This document shows positions 16,162-23,291 of a stretch of 48,081 nt of DNA, in pieces. Below the pieces are notes generated by a model. That model saw only the letters and a list, made by a program, of their open reading frames with translations. It searched no databases and was not told the origin of the DNA. Both the position numbers and the translations under genes were made by a program. The stretch comes from Jatrophihabitans sp035642535. Lineage in GTDB: Bacteria > Actinomycetota > Actinomycetes > Mycobacteriales > Jatrophihabitantaceae. The stretch is taken from assembly GCA_035642535.1 (NCBI GenBank), contig DASQSE010000027.1, positions 1-48,081 on the forward strand. The letters run 5' to 3'. How positions within the stretch are numbered: position 1 is the stretch's first letter; each line of letters starts with the position of its first letter.

Positions 16162-16986
16162 ATGAGCCTGCCGCCCCCTGCCCCGGATCGCGCGGCCGTC
16201 ATCACCGGCGCGTCGTCAGGTATCGGCACCGAGATCGCCCGCGAGCTGCACCGCCGCGGCCATCAGGTCGCACTCGTCGCCCGCTCCGCCGACACGCTCG
16301 ACGCGCTCGCCAAAGAATTCGGGCCCGGCGCGCACGCCCTGCCCGCGGATCTCGCGGATCGCAGCGAACGCGCGAGCCTGCTCGATCGCGTCGCCGATCT
16401 CGGCTTCACGCCGGACGTCCTCATCAACAACGCCGGTCTCTCGACGGTCGGGCCGGTCTGGGAATCGGCCCCCGACGCCGAGCTCAACATGATCGAGGTG
16501 GACGTCGCCGCCGTCGCCGACCTGTGCACCCGATTCCTGCCTGGCATGATCGAGCGCGGCACCGGCGCGGTGCTGAACGTTGCCTCTACCGCGGCGTTCC
16601 AGCCGGTGCCCGGCCAGGCCGGCTACAGCGCGTGCAAGGCGTTCGTCCTGTCGTACACGCAGAGCCTGTCCGCGGAGCTGCGCGGCACCGGCGTCAGCGC
16701 GACCGTGCTGTGCCCGGGGCCGGTCGACACCGGGTTCGACGAACGCGCCGGCTTCACACAAGGCGATGCAGTGAACGCCTTGCCGTCGTTCATGTGGGTC
16801 AGTCCCACCGACGTGGCGAAGGCGGCCGTCGACGGCATGGCACGCGGTCGGCTGGCCGTCATCCCCGGCGTCGCGAACCGGGTCGCAGCGCAGCTCGCGC
16901 AATTCACCCCGCGGTCGGTGCTGCTGCCGTTCCTCGCCCGGACGCACCCGGGGCTGGCGTCCACACGTACGAAGCCATCTGGGTGA
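16162..16986 (+). CDS. Short-chain dehydrogenase/reductase (DltE/YqjQ-like)
   Basis: Classical SDR of 274 residues: TGASSGIG at 15-22, NNAG 89-92, S142 in NVAST, catalytic Y155/K159 in YSACK, then CPGPVDTGF. The pattern with LINNAGLSTVGPVWE and a C-terminal RVAAQLAQF stretch resembles acyl-type SDRs annotated as DltE-like; the substrate cannot be told. It may have its own leaderless promoter (TAGGCT). Its last 83 bases overlap the end of the GNAT gene on the opposite strand. Confidence 0.88.
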   Translation: MSLPPPAPDRAAVITGASSGIGTEIARELHRRGHQVALVARSADTLDALAKEFGPGAHALPADLADRSERASLLDRVADLGFTPDVLINNAGLSTVGPVWESAPDAELNMIEVDVAAVADLCTRFLPGMIERGTGAVLNVASTAAFQPVPGQAGYSACKAFVLSYTQSLSAELRGTGVSATVLCPGPVDTGFDERAGFTQGDAVNALPSFMWVSPTDVAKAAVDGMARGRLAVIPGVANRVAAQLAQFTPRSVLLPFLARTHPGLASTRTKPSG

Positions 16987-17710
16987 GAACGGTGAAGCCG
17001 AGCCGGCGCAGGATCGGCGCGCTGTCCGCCGACGCTTCCACGACGACGTGCCGCGCCCCGTGCTCGGCGGCGAAGCGCGCACGAGCGGCGACCAGCGCGC
17101 GGTAGCAGCCGCGCCCGCGCCACTCCGCCAGCGTCGTCCCGCCGGTCAGCATCGCGCTGTCCGTGCTCGGGTACACGCTCACCCAGGCCGCGGCGACGGG
17201 CCCGCCGTTCGCGACAGCGGCGTGCACCGCGAAATCGTCGGGGGCTGCCGCGCGGCGCGCGGCGAGTTCGCCCGGCAGCCAGGACCAGTCGCCGCCCCAC
17301 ACGCGCTGCACCATCGCCGCGATCGCGTCGAGGTGTGCGTCCTGCCGGACGTCGGCGTCGGCGAGCGCCTTCGGGAGTTCGGCCAGCTTCGCAGCCTCGC
17401 CCACGAGCACGCTGCCCACCTTCTCGGCGACGAAGCCCGCGGTCACCAGCGCGCGCGGCAGCCGCGGACCGTCGTATGTGCAGGTCCGCCACTCGACCTG
17501 CTCACCGCGCTTGGCGAAGTAGGCACGCTGGGCGGCGACCAGCGCGTCCAACGTGGCGTCGCCGAGCTCGGCGAGCCCGCCGGACTGCACGAAGCCGCGG
17601 AATCGCCCGACGACGCGCACGACCGGCCCGTCCCGCTCGACCTGCACGCCCGGCGGGAGCGGGTGGGGCGGGTGCAGCCGCAGCGCGGCGTCGTACTCCT
17701 CGAGACGCAC
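16904..17710 (-). CDS. GNAT-family N-acetyltransferase
   Basis: Protein of 268 residues. The C-terminal half is a GNAT fold: the acetyl-CoA loop is WRGRGCYRALVAARARF, followed by HGARHVVVEASADSAPILRRLGF, the typical beta-4/alpha-4 region. The N-terminal ~120 residues are a separate, less clear domain. The start is GTG 17710, two bases after the mqnA stop, so it is co-transcribed with mqnA. The target is unknown and a role in menaquinone synthesis is not implied. The final ~25 residues (GASGRGTAAAPTAG) are encoded in the 83-base overlap with the SDR gene and look unconserved. Confidence 0.78.
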   Translation of the reverse strand: MRLEEYDAALRLHPPHPLPPGVQVERDGPVVRVVGRFRGFVQSGGLAELGDATLDALVAAQRAYFAKRGEQVEWRTCTYDGPRLPRALVTAGFVAEKVGSVLVGEAAKLAELPKALADADVRQDAHLDAIAAMVQRVWGGDWSWLPGELAARRAAAPDDFAVHAAVANGGPVAAAWVSVYPSTDSAMLTGGTTLAEWRGRGCYRALVAARARFAAEHGARHVVVEASADSAPILRRLGFTVLTQMASYVWTPAPGASGRGTAAAPTAG

Positions 17711-17712
17711 GA

Positions 17713-18531
17713 TCAGACGGACGCGAACACCGGCTCGACGGGCAGCCCGGCGCGACGGGCGAACTCGCGCAGCCCGGCCAGCTGCCGTGGGCCGAGCGAG
17801 AAGTCGAGGGTGCGGAAGTAGGTGGCCAGGGTGGCCGCGTCGAACACCTCCCAGCGCGCGGCGGCCGCGGCCACCTCGTCGACGTGCTCGCGGGCGTCGT
17901 CGCGGCTGCGCAGGAACGCGGCGTGCACGTCCTTGACCAGGCCCGGGTGCGCCTCGGCGTACGCACGGCGCGCCGCCCACACCGCGAACACCATCGGTAG
18001 CCCGGACCAATTCCGCCACGCCTGGCCGAGGTCGTGTATCTGCAGGCCGCGCTCCGGCGCATCGTGCGTGGCGCGCAACGCGGCGTCACCGATCAGCACG
18101 GCCGCGTCCGCCTCGAGCAGCATCGTCGAGAGATCCGGCGGGCAGGTGAAGTAGTTCGGGCGCACGTCGTGCACCTGCTCGAGCCACATCTGGGCGAGCA
18201 GCACTGAGGTCCGCGATGTCGAGCCGAGCGCCACCCTGCGTCCGTCCAGCGCGCCCGGCGGCAACTGGGACACGAGGTTGACCGAGAGCACCGGCCCGTC
18301 CGAGCCGATCGCGAGATCGGGCAGCAGTACGAGGTCCTCCGCATTGCGCAGATACTCGACGAGTGAGATCGGCCCGATATCCAGATCGCCGGCGACCAGC
18401 AGATCGTTGAGCCGATCGGGTGTGTCCTTCGTCAGCTCGACGTCGAGCAGCGTGCCGGCGCGCACCAGCCCCCAGTAGATGGGCAGGCAGTTGAGGAACT
18501 GGATGTGCCCGACCCTGGGACGTGCGTTCAC
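17713..18531 (-). CDS. mqnA: Chorismate dehydratase
   Basis: First committed enzyme of the futalosine route, converting chorismate to 3-[(1-carboxyvinyl)oxy]benzoate. At 272 residues it has the periplasmic-binding-protein-like fold of MqnA; RVGHIQFLNCLPIYWGL at the N-terminus, LDIGPISLVEYLRN, the GSTSRTSVLLAQ loop and LIGDAALRA are family marks. The start is GTG 18531, seven bases after a TAATGT box with no Shine-Dalgarno. A GNAT gene follows after two bases. It works with MqnE and MqnC also encoded here. Confidence 0.94.
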   Translation of the reverse strand: MNARPRVGHIQFLNCLPIYWGLVRAGTLLDVELTKDTPDRLNDLLVAGDLDIGPISLVEYLRNAEDLVLLPDLAIGSDGPVLSVNLVSQLPPGALDGRRVALGSTSRTSVLLAQMWLEQVHDVRPNYFTCPPDLSTMLLEADAAVLIGDAALRATHDAPERGLQIHDLGQAWRNWSGLPMVFAVWAARRAYAEAHPGLVKDVHAAFLRSRDDAREHVDEVAAAAARWEVFDAATLATYFRTLDFSLGPRQLAGLREFARRAGLPVEPVFASV

Positions 18532-18538
18532 CCGATCG

Positions 18539-18544
18539 ACATTA
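18539..18544 (-). promoter_or_regulatory. Leaderless -10 box TAATGT before mqnA
   Basis: TANNNT box ending seven bases before the GTG at 18531 with no Shine-Dalgarno in the gap. Confidence 0.55.
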
Positions 18545-18642
18545 CGCGTGGCTCACTTGGCGAGGCGTGGTGGCGCGGTTGCCGTTACCATCGCGGGGAT
18601 CCCGGGCGAAACTCCCAATTCGGACGCTTTAACGGAGGTACC

Positions 18643-19389
18643 GTGGCGCTCGAGCCGAACGCCGACGACACCTGGCTGCTCACCGGGAACGCCGTGGAGG
18701 CCGACGAGGCGCCCGAAGTAGGTCCGGCACATCGCAGCCACCGCGCCCCGGCCGACCACAGTTCGCTGATCGCGCTCGGCAAAGGCGTGACGGCCGTGAT
18801 CGGCGGTTGCGCCGCGGTTGCGCTCGTCGTCCTGTCGCTCGATCTGGGCCGCTCGTCCCCAAAGTCCCATCCGCCGAGCGGAAATGATCAAGGGCTGGTC
18901 GCTCCGCTGTCATCGTCGGCGCCGGCGTCGAGCGCGGCGCCGTCCTCCGAACCCACTTCGGCGAAGCCGAAGAAGTCGGCGAGCACGTCACCGTCGAAGT
19001 CCGCGAGCCCGACACAGTCCGCCTCCACGAGTGCGGCACACGACGTCGCGCGCTCGTCACCGGCTCAGGCCGTACCGCCACTGCCGTCGCGCACCAGCAC
19101 GTCCCACAGCCGGTCGCCGTCGCCGTCACCGTCCCCGACGCCTGCGACGTCACACCTGACGTTCACGATTCCGGGGCACGCGTTCCACGGCTCGATCACC
19201 ATCGCGATGCCCAACGGCTGGACGATCACCGGCTCGAGCGGTGGCTCGAGGGACGGCAACACATGGCACGTGTTTCTCGGTCAGCTCACGGTGAGCGTCG
19301 CCGGGCCGCGCGGCTCGCACAAGACGATGACCGCGACCGTCAACCCCGCGCTCGGCGAGACGACCGTGCAGACCTACCAGCTCAACTGA
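18643..19389 (+). CDS. Single-pass membrane protein with Ser/Pro linker
   Basis: Protein of 248 residues: cytoplasmic N-terminus about 1-45, one TM about 47-68 (AVIGGCAAVALVVLSLDL), a low-complexity Ser/Ala/Pro/Lys linker about 70-165, then a small beta-rich C-terminal domain (SHLTFTIPGHAFHGS, ...GNTWHVFLGQLTVSVAGP) that would lie outside the membrane. Shine-Dalgarno GGAGGT at 18634-18639 is strong but only three bases from the GTG, closer than usual. It resembles wall-spanning actinobacterial membrane proteins of unknown function; no family is recognised. Divergent from mqnA. Confidence 0.72.
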   Translation: MALEPNADDTWLLTGNAVEADEAPEVGPAHRSHRAPADHSSLIALGKGVTAVIGGCAAVALVVLSLDLGRSSPKSHPPSGNDQGLVAPLSSSAPASSAAPSSEPTSAKPKKSASTSPSKSASPTQSASTSAAHDVARSSPAQAVPPLPSRTSTSHSRSPSPSPSPTPATSHLTFTIPGHAFHGSITIAMPNGWTITGSSGGSRDGNTWHVFLGQLTVSVAGPRGSHKTMTATVNPALGETTVQTYQLN

Positions 19390-19407
19390 CCACCGACTGA
19401 CCACCAC

Positions 19408-20151
19408 ATGGACGATCTCGCACTCGCGGGCTCGCTCGCACGCGAGGCGGGGCTGCTCGCAGCGCGGATGCTGGGCGAGGGGCTGACGGCCGCGCGCAAG
19501 ACGTCGATCTCGGACGTGGTGAGCGCCGCGGACCACGCCGCCGAGCAGCTCGTCGTCGAGCGCCTGCAAGCGGCGCGCCCCGAAGACGGGATCGTCGGCG
19601 AGGAGGGCGCGTCCAAAGACGGCTCGACAGGTCGCATTTGGTACATCGACCCGGTGGACGGCACGTACAACTTCCTGTCCGGACTGCCGCTGTGGTGCAC
19701 GGCGATCGCGCTCGACGACGCGCTCGGCGCGGTCTACCAGCCGGCCGCGGACGAGCTCTGGACGGGCGGCCCGGAGCATCCGACGACCCGCAACGGCGTG
19801 CCGCTGCCGCAGCTCGTCGATCGCCCGCTTGCCGACGTCTCGGTCACGACCTACGTGCACCCGACGGCGCTGCCGGACGCAGCGCGCCGGGAGCCGTTGC
19901 TGCGCGTGCTGGAGCACGCCGCGACGATCCGAATGCTCGGCTGTGGGTCGGTCGAAATGGCGGCAGTGGCAGCCGGTCGGCTCGGCGCGTCGGTGCAGAT
20001 CAACTCGCTGCCGTGGGACTGGCTGCCTGGGGCGGCGCTGGTGCGCGGCGTGGGCGGCGCGGCCGAAGTGGTGGCGGCGCACGGGCACCGGTGGTGCGTG
20101 ACGGGTGCTGGTCAGACGGTGGCGGAGATCACGGCGCTCATCCACGGCTGA
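19408..20151 (+). CDS. Inositol monophosphatase family protein (HisN-like)
   Basis: Mg-dependent phosphomonoesterase of 247 residues. Metal site motifs: GEE at 64-66, DPVDGT 81-86 and W203-D204 in PWDWLPGAALVRGVGG; DVVSAADHAAE near the N-terminus corresponds to the usual T-x-x-D region. Family members act on inositol phosphates, histidinol phosphate or sugar phosphates; the motif set does not separate these. It starts at ATG 19408, 18 bases after the membrane protein gene, with no good Shine-Dalgarno, so it is probably co-transcribed. Confidence 0.88.
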   Translation: MDDLALAGSLAREAGLLAARMLGEGLTAARKTSISDVVSAADHAAEQLVVERLQAARPEDGIVGEEGASKDGSTGRIWYIDPVDGTYNFLSGLPLWCTAIALDDALGAVYQPAADELWTGGPEHPTTRNGVPLPQLVDRPLADVSVTTYVHPTALPDAARREPLLRVLEHAATIRMLGCGSVEMAAVAAGRLGASVQINSLPWDWLPGAALVRGVGGAAEVVAAHGHRWCVTGAGQTVAEITALIHG

Positions 20152-20382
20152 CGAAAAAACCGAGGGCATGCCGAGCCGACGTGGTCGCCGGCCAGACCCC
20201 ACACCACAACGCGAGGGTCACCTGGATCCCCGCGGCGTGATGCAGGTCCGCGGAAGGGGGGCAGTCCTGGCGAGAGTCCGGACAGCGACGCTGCCCCGTC
20301 GAGCGAGCAGGCGCGGCGGGTCAGCACTTCCACGGCGGCATCGGCATGCCTGTTACTTAGTGCGGCGTAGCAGCCAGAACTG
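20152..20382. other. Convergent intergenic region with structured repeats
   Basis: About 230 bases between two convergent genes. It contains an inverted repeat GGGGCAG ... CTGCCCC (20258-20297) with an inner GTCC/GGAC pairing, and another CCGCGG ... CCGCGG just before it. A short A-run lies at 20154-20159. No gene is visible. These hairpins may end transcription from both sides or form a small RNA. Confidence 0.4.
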
Positions 20383-20709
20383 TTACACCCCGTCGCTGTC
20401 GCTGTCGGTGTCGCGGTAGGTGTCGCTGTCCGAATCGAGCCGTGCGTCGAGGTCGGCGCGCTCGGCACGATGCGATGCAAGCCGCGCTTCGAGCTGTCGA
20501 GTGAAGCGAGCGCGCGGCCGGGCAAGCAGGACGAACGACAGCGGAACGGACAGCACCAAGGCGAGCGCCGGCGCGAAGAAACCGCCGAGGCCGAGCAGGT
20601 ACAGCACTGCCCAGAGCGCGAAGAACAGCCCGAAGCGCAGCACCGTGTAGAGCCACATCGAGCCCATCCAGCCCGCGAACGAAGGCTGCGACGGGTGCTG
20701 CTCACTCAC
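20383..20709 (-). CDS. DUF4229 small membrane protein
   Basis: Protein of 108 residues with two TM helices (about 19-42 and 43-64: WLYTVLRFGLFFALWAVLYL then FFAPALALVLSVPLSFVLL), a basic amphipathic stretch and an acidic tail of Asp-Ser repeats (DSDSDTYRDTDSDSD). This arrangement fits DUF4229, an actinobacterial family often next to mqnE or menaquinone genes. It starts at GTG 20709, 32 bases after the mqnE stop, so it is probably part of the mqnE transcript. The function is unknown; a link to quinone synthesis is inferred from location only. Confidence 0.8.
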   Translation of the reverse strand: MSEQHPSQPSFAGWMGSMWLYTVLRFGLFFALWAVLYLLGLGGFFAPALALVLSVPLSFVLLARPRARFTRQLEARLASHRAERADLDARLDSDSDTYRDTDSDSDGV

Positions 20710-20741
20710 CCTGCCGAATCTACCGGCCCGTCAGGCCCGTC

Positions 20742-21884
20742 CTACGCCCAGATCGCCTGCGGCTCGGCCCGCCGCTCGGCGAGGGGCACCGGGCCGTCGT
20801 ATTCGCGCACGATCTCGTAGCGGGTGTTGCGCTCGACGGGGCGGAACCCGGCGTCCCGGATCAGCGTCAGCAGGTCGTCGCGGGTCAGCTTGTCGGGCGT
20901 GCCGAACCCGTCCGCATCGTGCGTGATCTTGTACTCGACGACCGAGCCGTCCATGTCGTCCGCGCCGTAGTTGAGCGCGAGTTGGCTCGTCGACAGGCCG
21001 TGCATCACCCAGAACACCTTGACGTGCGGGAAGTTGTCGAGCAGCAGCCGCGATACGGCGAAGGTGCGCAGGACGTCGGCCGGCTGGGCCATCGGCAGAT
21101 GCGAGAGCCGGTTGTTGTCGTTGTGGAAACGCAGCGGGATGAACACCTGGAATCCGCCGGTCTCGTCCTGCAACTCGCGCAGCCGCAGCACGTGATCGAC
21201 GCGGTGCCGGGGCTCCTCGATGTGCCCGTAGAGCATCGTCGCCGGCGTGCGCAGCCCCTTGCCGTGCGCGATGCGGTGGATGCGCGACCAGTCGTCCCAG
21301 TGCGTGTCGTGGTCGACGATCTGCTTGCGGACGTCCCAGTCGAAGATCTCCGCGCCGCCGCCGGTCAGCGACTCGAGGCCGGCGTCCATGAGCTCGTCGA
21401 GGATGGCATCCGCGGTCAGCCCCGAGATCGACTCGAAGTAGTGGATTTCGGTCGCGGTGAAGCACTTGAGCGCGACGTCGGGCAGCGCTTGTTTGAGTTC
21501 GCGCAGCACCCGCGGGTAGTACTTCCAGGGCAGCGTCGGATGCAGACCGTTGACGATGTGCAGTTCGGTGAGGCCGTCGTCCTTCATGGCCAGCGCCTTC
21601 TCGACGGCCTCTTCGACGCGCATCGTGTACGCGTCCTTCTGGCCCGGCTTGCGCTGGAAGCTGCAGTACGCGCAGGTCGCGACGCACACGTTCGTCAGGT
21701 TGAGGTGCCGGTTGACGTTGAAGTGGACCGCGTCGCCGTTCTTCTGCGTGCGTACCCCGTGCGCGAGCCCCCCCAGCCAGGCAAGATCGTCGGACTCGTA
21801 GAGGTCCTCGCCGTCCTGCCGAGTCAGCCGCTCGCCTGCCTCGACCTTCTCGGCCAGCTCCGTCTTGCGCGCCTCCGTCAACAT
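20742..21884 (-). CDS. mqnE: Aminodeoxyfutalosine synthase
   Basis: Radical SAM enzyme that joins the MqnA product to the SAM-derived adenosyl group to give aminofutalosine. CVATCAYC at C67, C71 and C74 binds the 4Fe-4S cluster; LHIVNGLHPTLPWKYY, GGGAEIFD and FIPLRFHNDNN are family motifs. I chose ATG 21884 (380 residues, normal length); it lies seven bases after a TACGCT box, without a Shine-Dalgarno. A DUF4229 gene follows. Upstream is the first 52-bp palindrome. Confidence 0.95.
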   Translation of the reverse strand: MLTEARKTELAEKVEAGERLTRQDGEDLYESDDLAWLGGLAHGVRTQKNGDAVHFNVNRHLNLTNVCVATCAYCSFQRKPGQKDAYTMRVEEAVEKALAMKDDGLTELHIVNGLHPTLPWKYYPRVLRELKQALPDVALKCFTATEIHYFESISGLTADAILDELMDAGLESLTGGGAEIFDWDVRKQIVDHDTHWDDWSRIHRIAHGKGLRTPATMLYGHIEEPRHRVDHVLRLRELQDETGGFQVFIPLRFHNDNNRLSHLPMAQPADVLRTFAVSRLLLDNFPHVKVFWVMHGLSTSQLALNYGADDMDGSVVEYKITHDADGFGTPDKLTRDDLLTLIRDAGFRPVERNTRYEIVREYDGPVPLAERRAEPQAIWA

Positions 21885-21891
21885 GCGAATC

Positions 21892-21897
21892 AGCGTA
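21892..21897 (-). promoter_or_regulatory. Leaderless -10 box TACGCT before mqnE
   Basis: TANNNT box ending seven bases before the ATG at 21884; no Shine-Dalgarno. Confidence 0.5.
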
Positions 21898-21946
21898 CGT
21901 GTCGGGTTTCGTTGGCTCGCCCATCCCAGCCTGCCGCTCCTCCTGA

Positions 21947-21998
21947 TGATCAACAGGGCCGATTGCACGCTGGCGCACGCAATCGGACGTGTTGATCA
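21947..21998. repeat. 52-bp palindrome, family A, copy 1
   Basis: Near-perfect inverted repeat with ends TGATCAACA and TGTTGATCA and inner arms GCCGATTGC / GCAATCGG. The left arm differs by one base in 23 from an arm of the second copy at 23081-23132. It lies between mqnE and the frameshifted AbiEi/DUF559-type gene. Confidence 0.85.
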
Positions 21999-22065
21999 AG
22001 ATTGGGTTATCCACAGATGCCGCTGGAAGGAAGCGGGATCGTTTCCTCCTGACGAGGCTTGCCGG

Positions 22066-23083
22066 GTGACCGGCCACCTGCCACGGGCCCTCCGCGCTCG
22101 CGACCTCGACATACCGCGCGTTCTCTCGGTAGCCTGCGCGCGCGAGTGGGGCATGACGCGTTCGGCCATCGCGCACGCCATTGCCAGGCACGGGTGGCAG
22201 CGGCCGGTCCACGGTGCTCACCGACCCCGGCCCACCGACCCGTACTGATTGGATCAACATCGGCCTCGAAGTCGCCGGCCCGACCGCGGCGCTCAGCGGC
22301 TGGGATGCGGTGCGCATCGTGGGCCTTGGCAGCCCCACTCCCCCGAGCCGCGAGGTGCTGGTGCTCTGTCGAGACGGCGAGCATCGGCTGCTCGGCGACG
22401 TGCGGATCCGACCCACCCCGCGACCGTTCAGCTCCTGGACACTGCCGGCCGAACACCCCGACTTGGCGTTTGTGCCGATCGTGCACACAGCGCGGGCGGT
22501 GGCCGATACGGCGCTGCAGTACCGGCGCCTCGCGCCGGTTCGCGCGCTTGTGACGAGCGCCGTTCAGAACGGGCGGTGCGAAGTCGAGGATCTGATCGCC
22601 GAGCTGGAGGCCGGCCCGCGCAAACACAGCGCACTCCTGCGCCGCGCGGTTGCCGATCTTCGCGACGGTGCGCGATCCATCGCCGAGGCCGAGGCGATCG
22701 AGATCCTGCGCCGCGCAGCCGTCCCTGCATTCGACGCGAACGTCTCAATCGTCACGACGGGCTGGGTCGAGTTCGCGGTCGTGGACGTGCTGTGGCGCGA
22801 ACTCCGCGCAGTGCTGGAGATCGACAGTCGCGCCTTCCACTTCTCCGAGGAGGACTGGACTGCGACCAGGGAGCGGCACAACCGGCTGACGCCGTACGGG
22901 CTCGCAGTCACCCACTACTCACCCGCCGAGGTCCGCGCCGGCAAGCAGGCGTGGGCCAGGCGGGTCGAGGTATGGCTGCGCGCCCGGGCACGAGAACTCG
23001 GCGTGCCATACGTAGTGGCGCCGCGGCGCCGGCCGCTCGGCGCGGCACCCGAACCGTTCGTCGTCCCCAATCGGCCGACTTGA
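22066..23083 (+). pseudogene. AbiEi-like winged-helix / DUF559 nuclease-like protein, frameshifted
   Basis: Two overlapping frames make one recognisable protein. Frame 1 (GTG 22066 to stop 22248) carries the N-terminal winged helix ending WQRPVHGA; frame 2 (open from about 22181 to 23083) continues with LTDPGPPTRTDWIN, GPTAALSGWDAVRI and a C-terminal DUF559/Vsr-like domain (VLEIDSRAFHFSEEDW, RHNRLTPYGLAVTHY). In intact relatives the phrase is HG-V-Y-LT, so a few bases appear lost near 22210-22220. Such proteins are often called type IV antitoxin AbiEi-like, with unproven function. The gene sits exactly between two copies of a 52-bp palindrome; the second supplies its stop codon. A sequencing error cannot be excluded. 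Confidence 0.65.
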
Positions 23084-23132
23084 TCAAGACGGCCGAATGC
23101 ACGTTCGCGCGTGCATTCGGCCCTGTTGATCA
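23081..23132. repeat. 52-bp palindrome, family A, copy 2
   Basis: Inverted repeat TGATCAAGACGGCC ... GGCCCTGTTGATCA with GAATGCACG / CGTGCATTC as inner arms; same length as copy 1. Its first three bases are the stop codon of the frameshifted DUF559-type gene. Confidence 0.85.
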
Positions 23133-23156
23133 CTGTGAGGGTGGCCTGCCGCCCCG

Positions 23157-23204
23157 AGTTGTCCGCCCCTGGGTGCGTCCACACGTATCGAGGGGCGGAC
23201 AACT
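23157..23204. repeat. 48-bp palindrome, family B, copy 1
   Basis: Perfect 14-base arms AGTTGTCCGCCCCT and AGGGGCGGACAACT with a 20-base loop. The loop is partly conserved with copy 2 at 41906-41953 (T-x-CGTC-x-AC-x-CGT). It ends 15 bases before the -35 box of the MMPL operon. Confidence 0.85.
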
Positions 23205-23218
23205 AGGCGGAAATCGAG

Positions 23219-23248
23219 TTGACGACGCTAAGTTAGTGGCGATAACTT
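23219..23248 (+). promoter_or_regulatory. Promoter of the MMPL-TetR-methyltransferase operon
   Basis: -35 TTGACG at 23219-23224, 18-base spacer and -10 TAACTT at 23243-23248. The start codon is at 23292 with an AGGGAGA Shine-Dalgarno. Confidence 0.65.
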
Positions 23249-23252
23249 AGCG
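23226..23252. promoter_or_regulatory. Palindromic operator, probably for the TetR regulator
   Basis: Perfect 10-base arms CGCTAAGTTA and TAACTTAGCG with a 7-base spacer. It covers the promoter spacer and the -10 box, the usual place for TetR repression. The regulator is encoded downstream in the same operon (25553-26251). Confidence 0.65.
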
Positions 23253-23291
23253 CGGTTCGTCCATCTCGCCTCCACCGCCAGGGAGACCGAC

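Noticed and set aside
20264..20287. Resemblance to the RNase P RNA core (GAGAGTCCGGAC)
   Set aside because: Only a short match; no room or paired regions for a full RNase P RNA in the 230-base gap.
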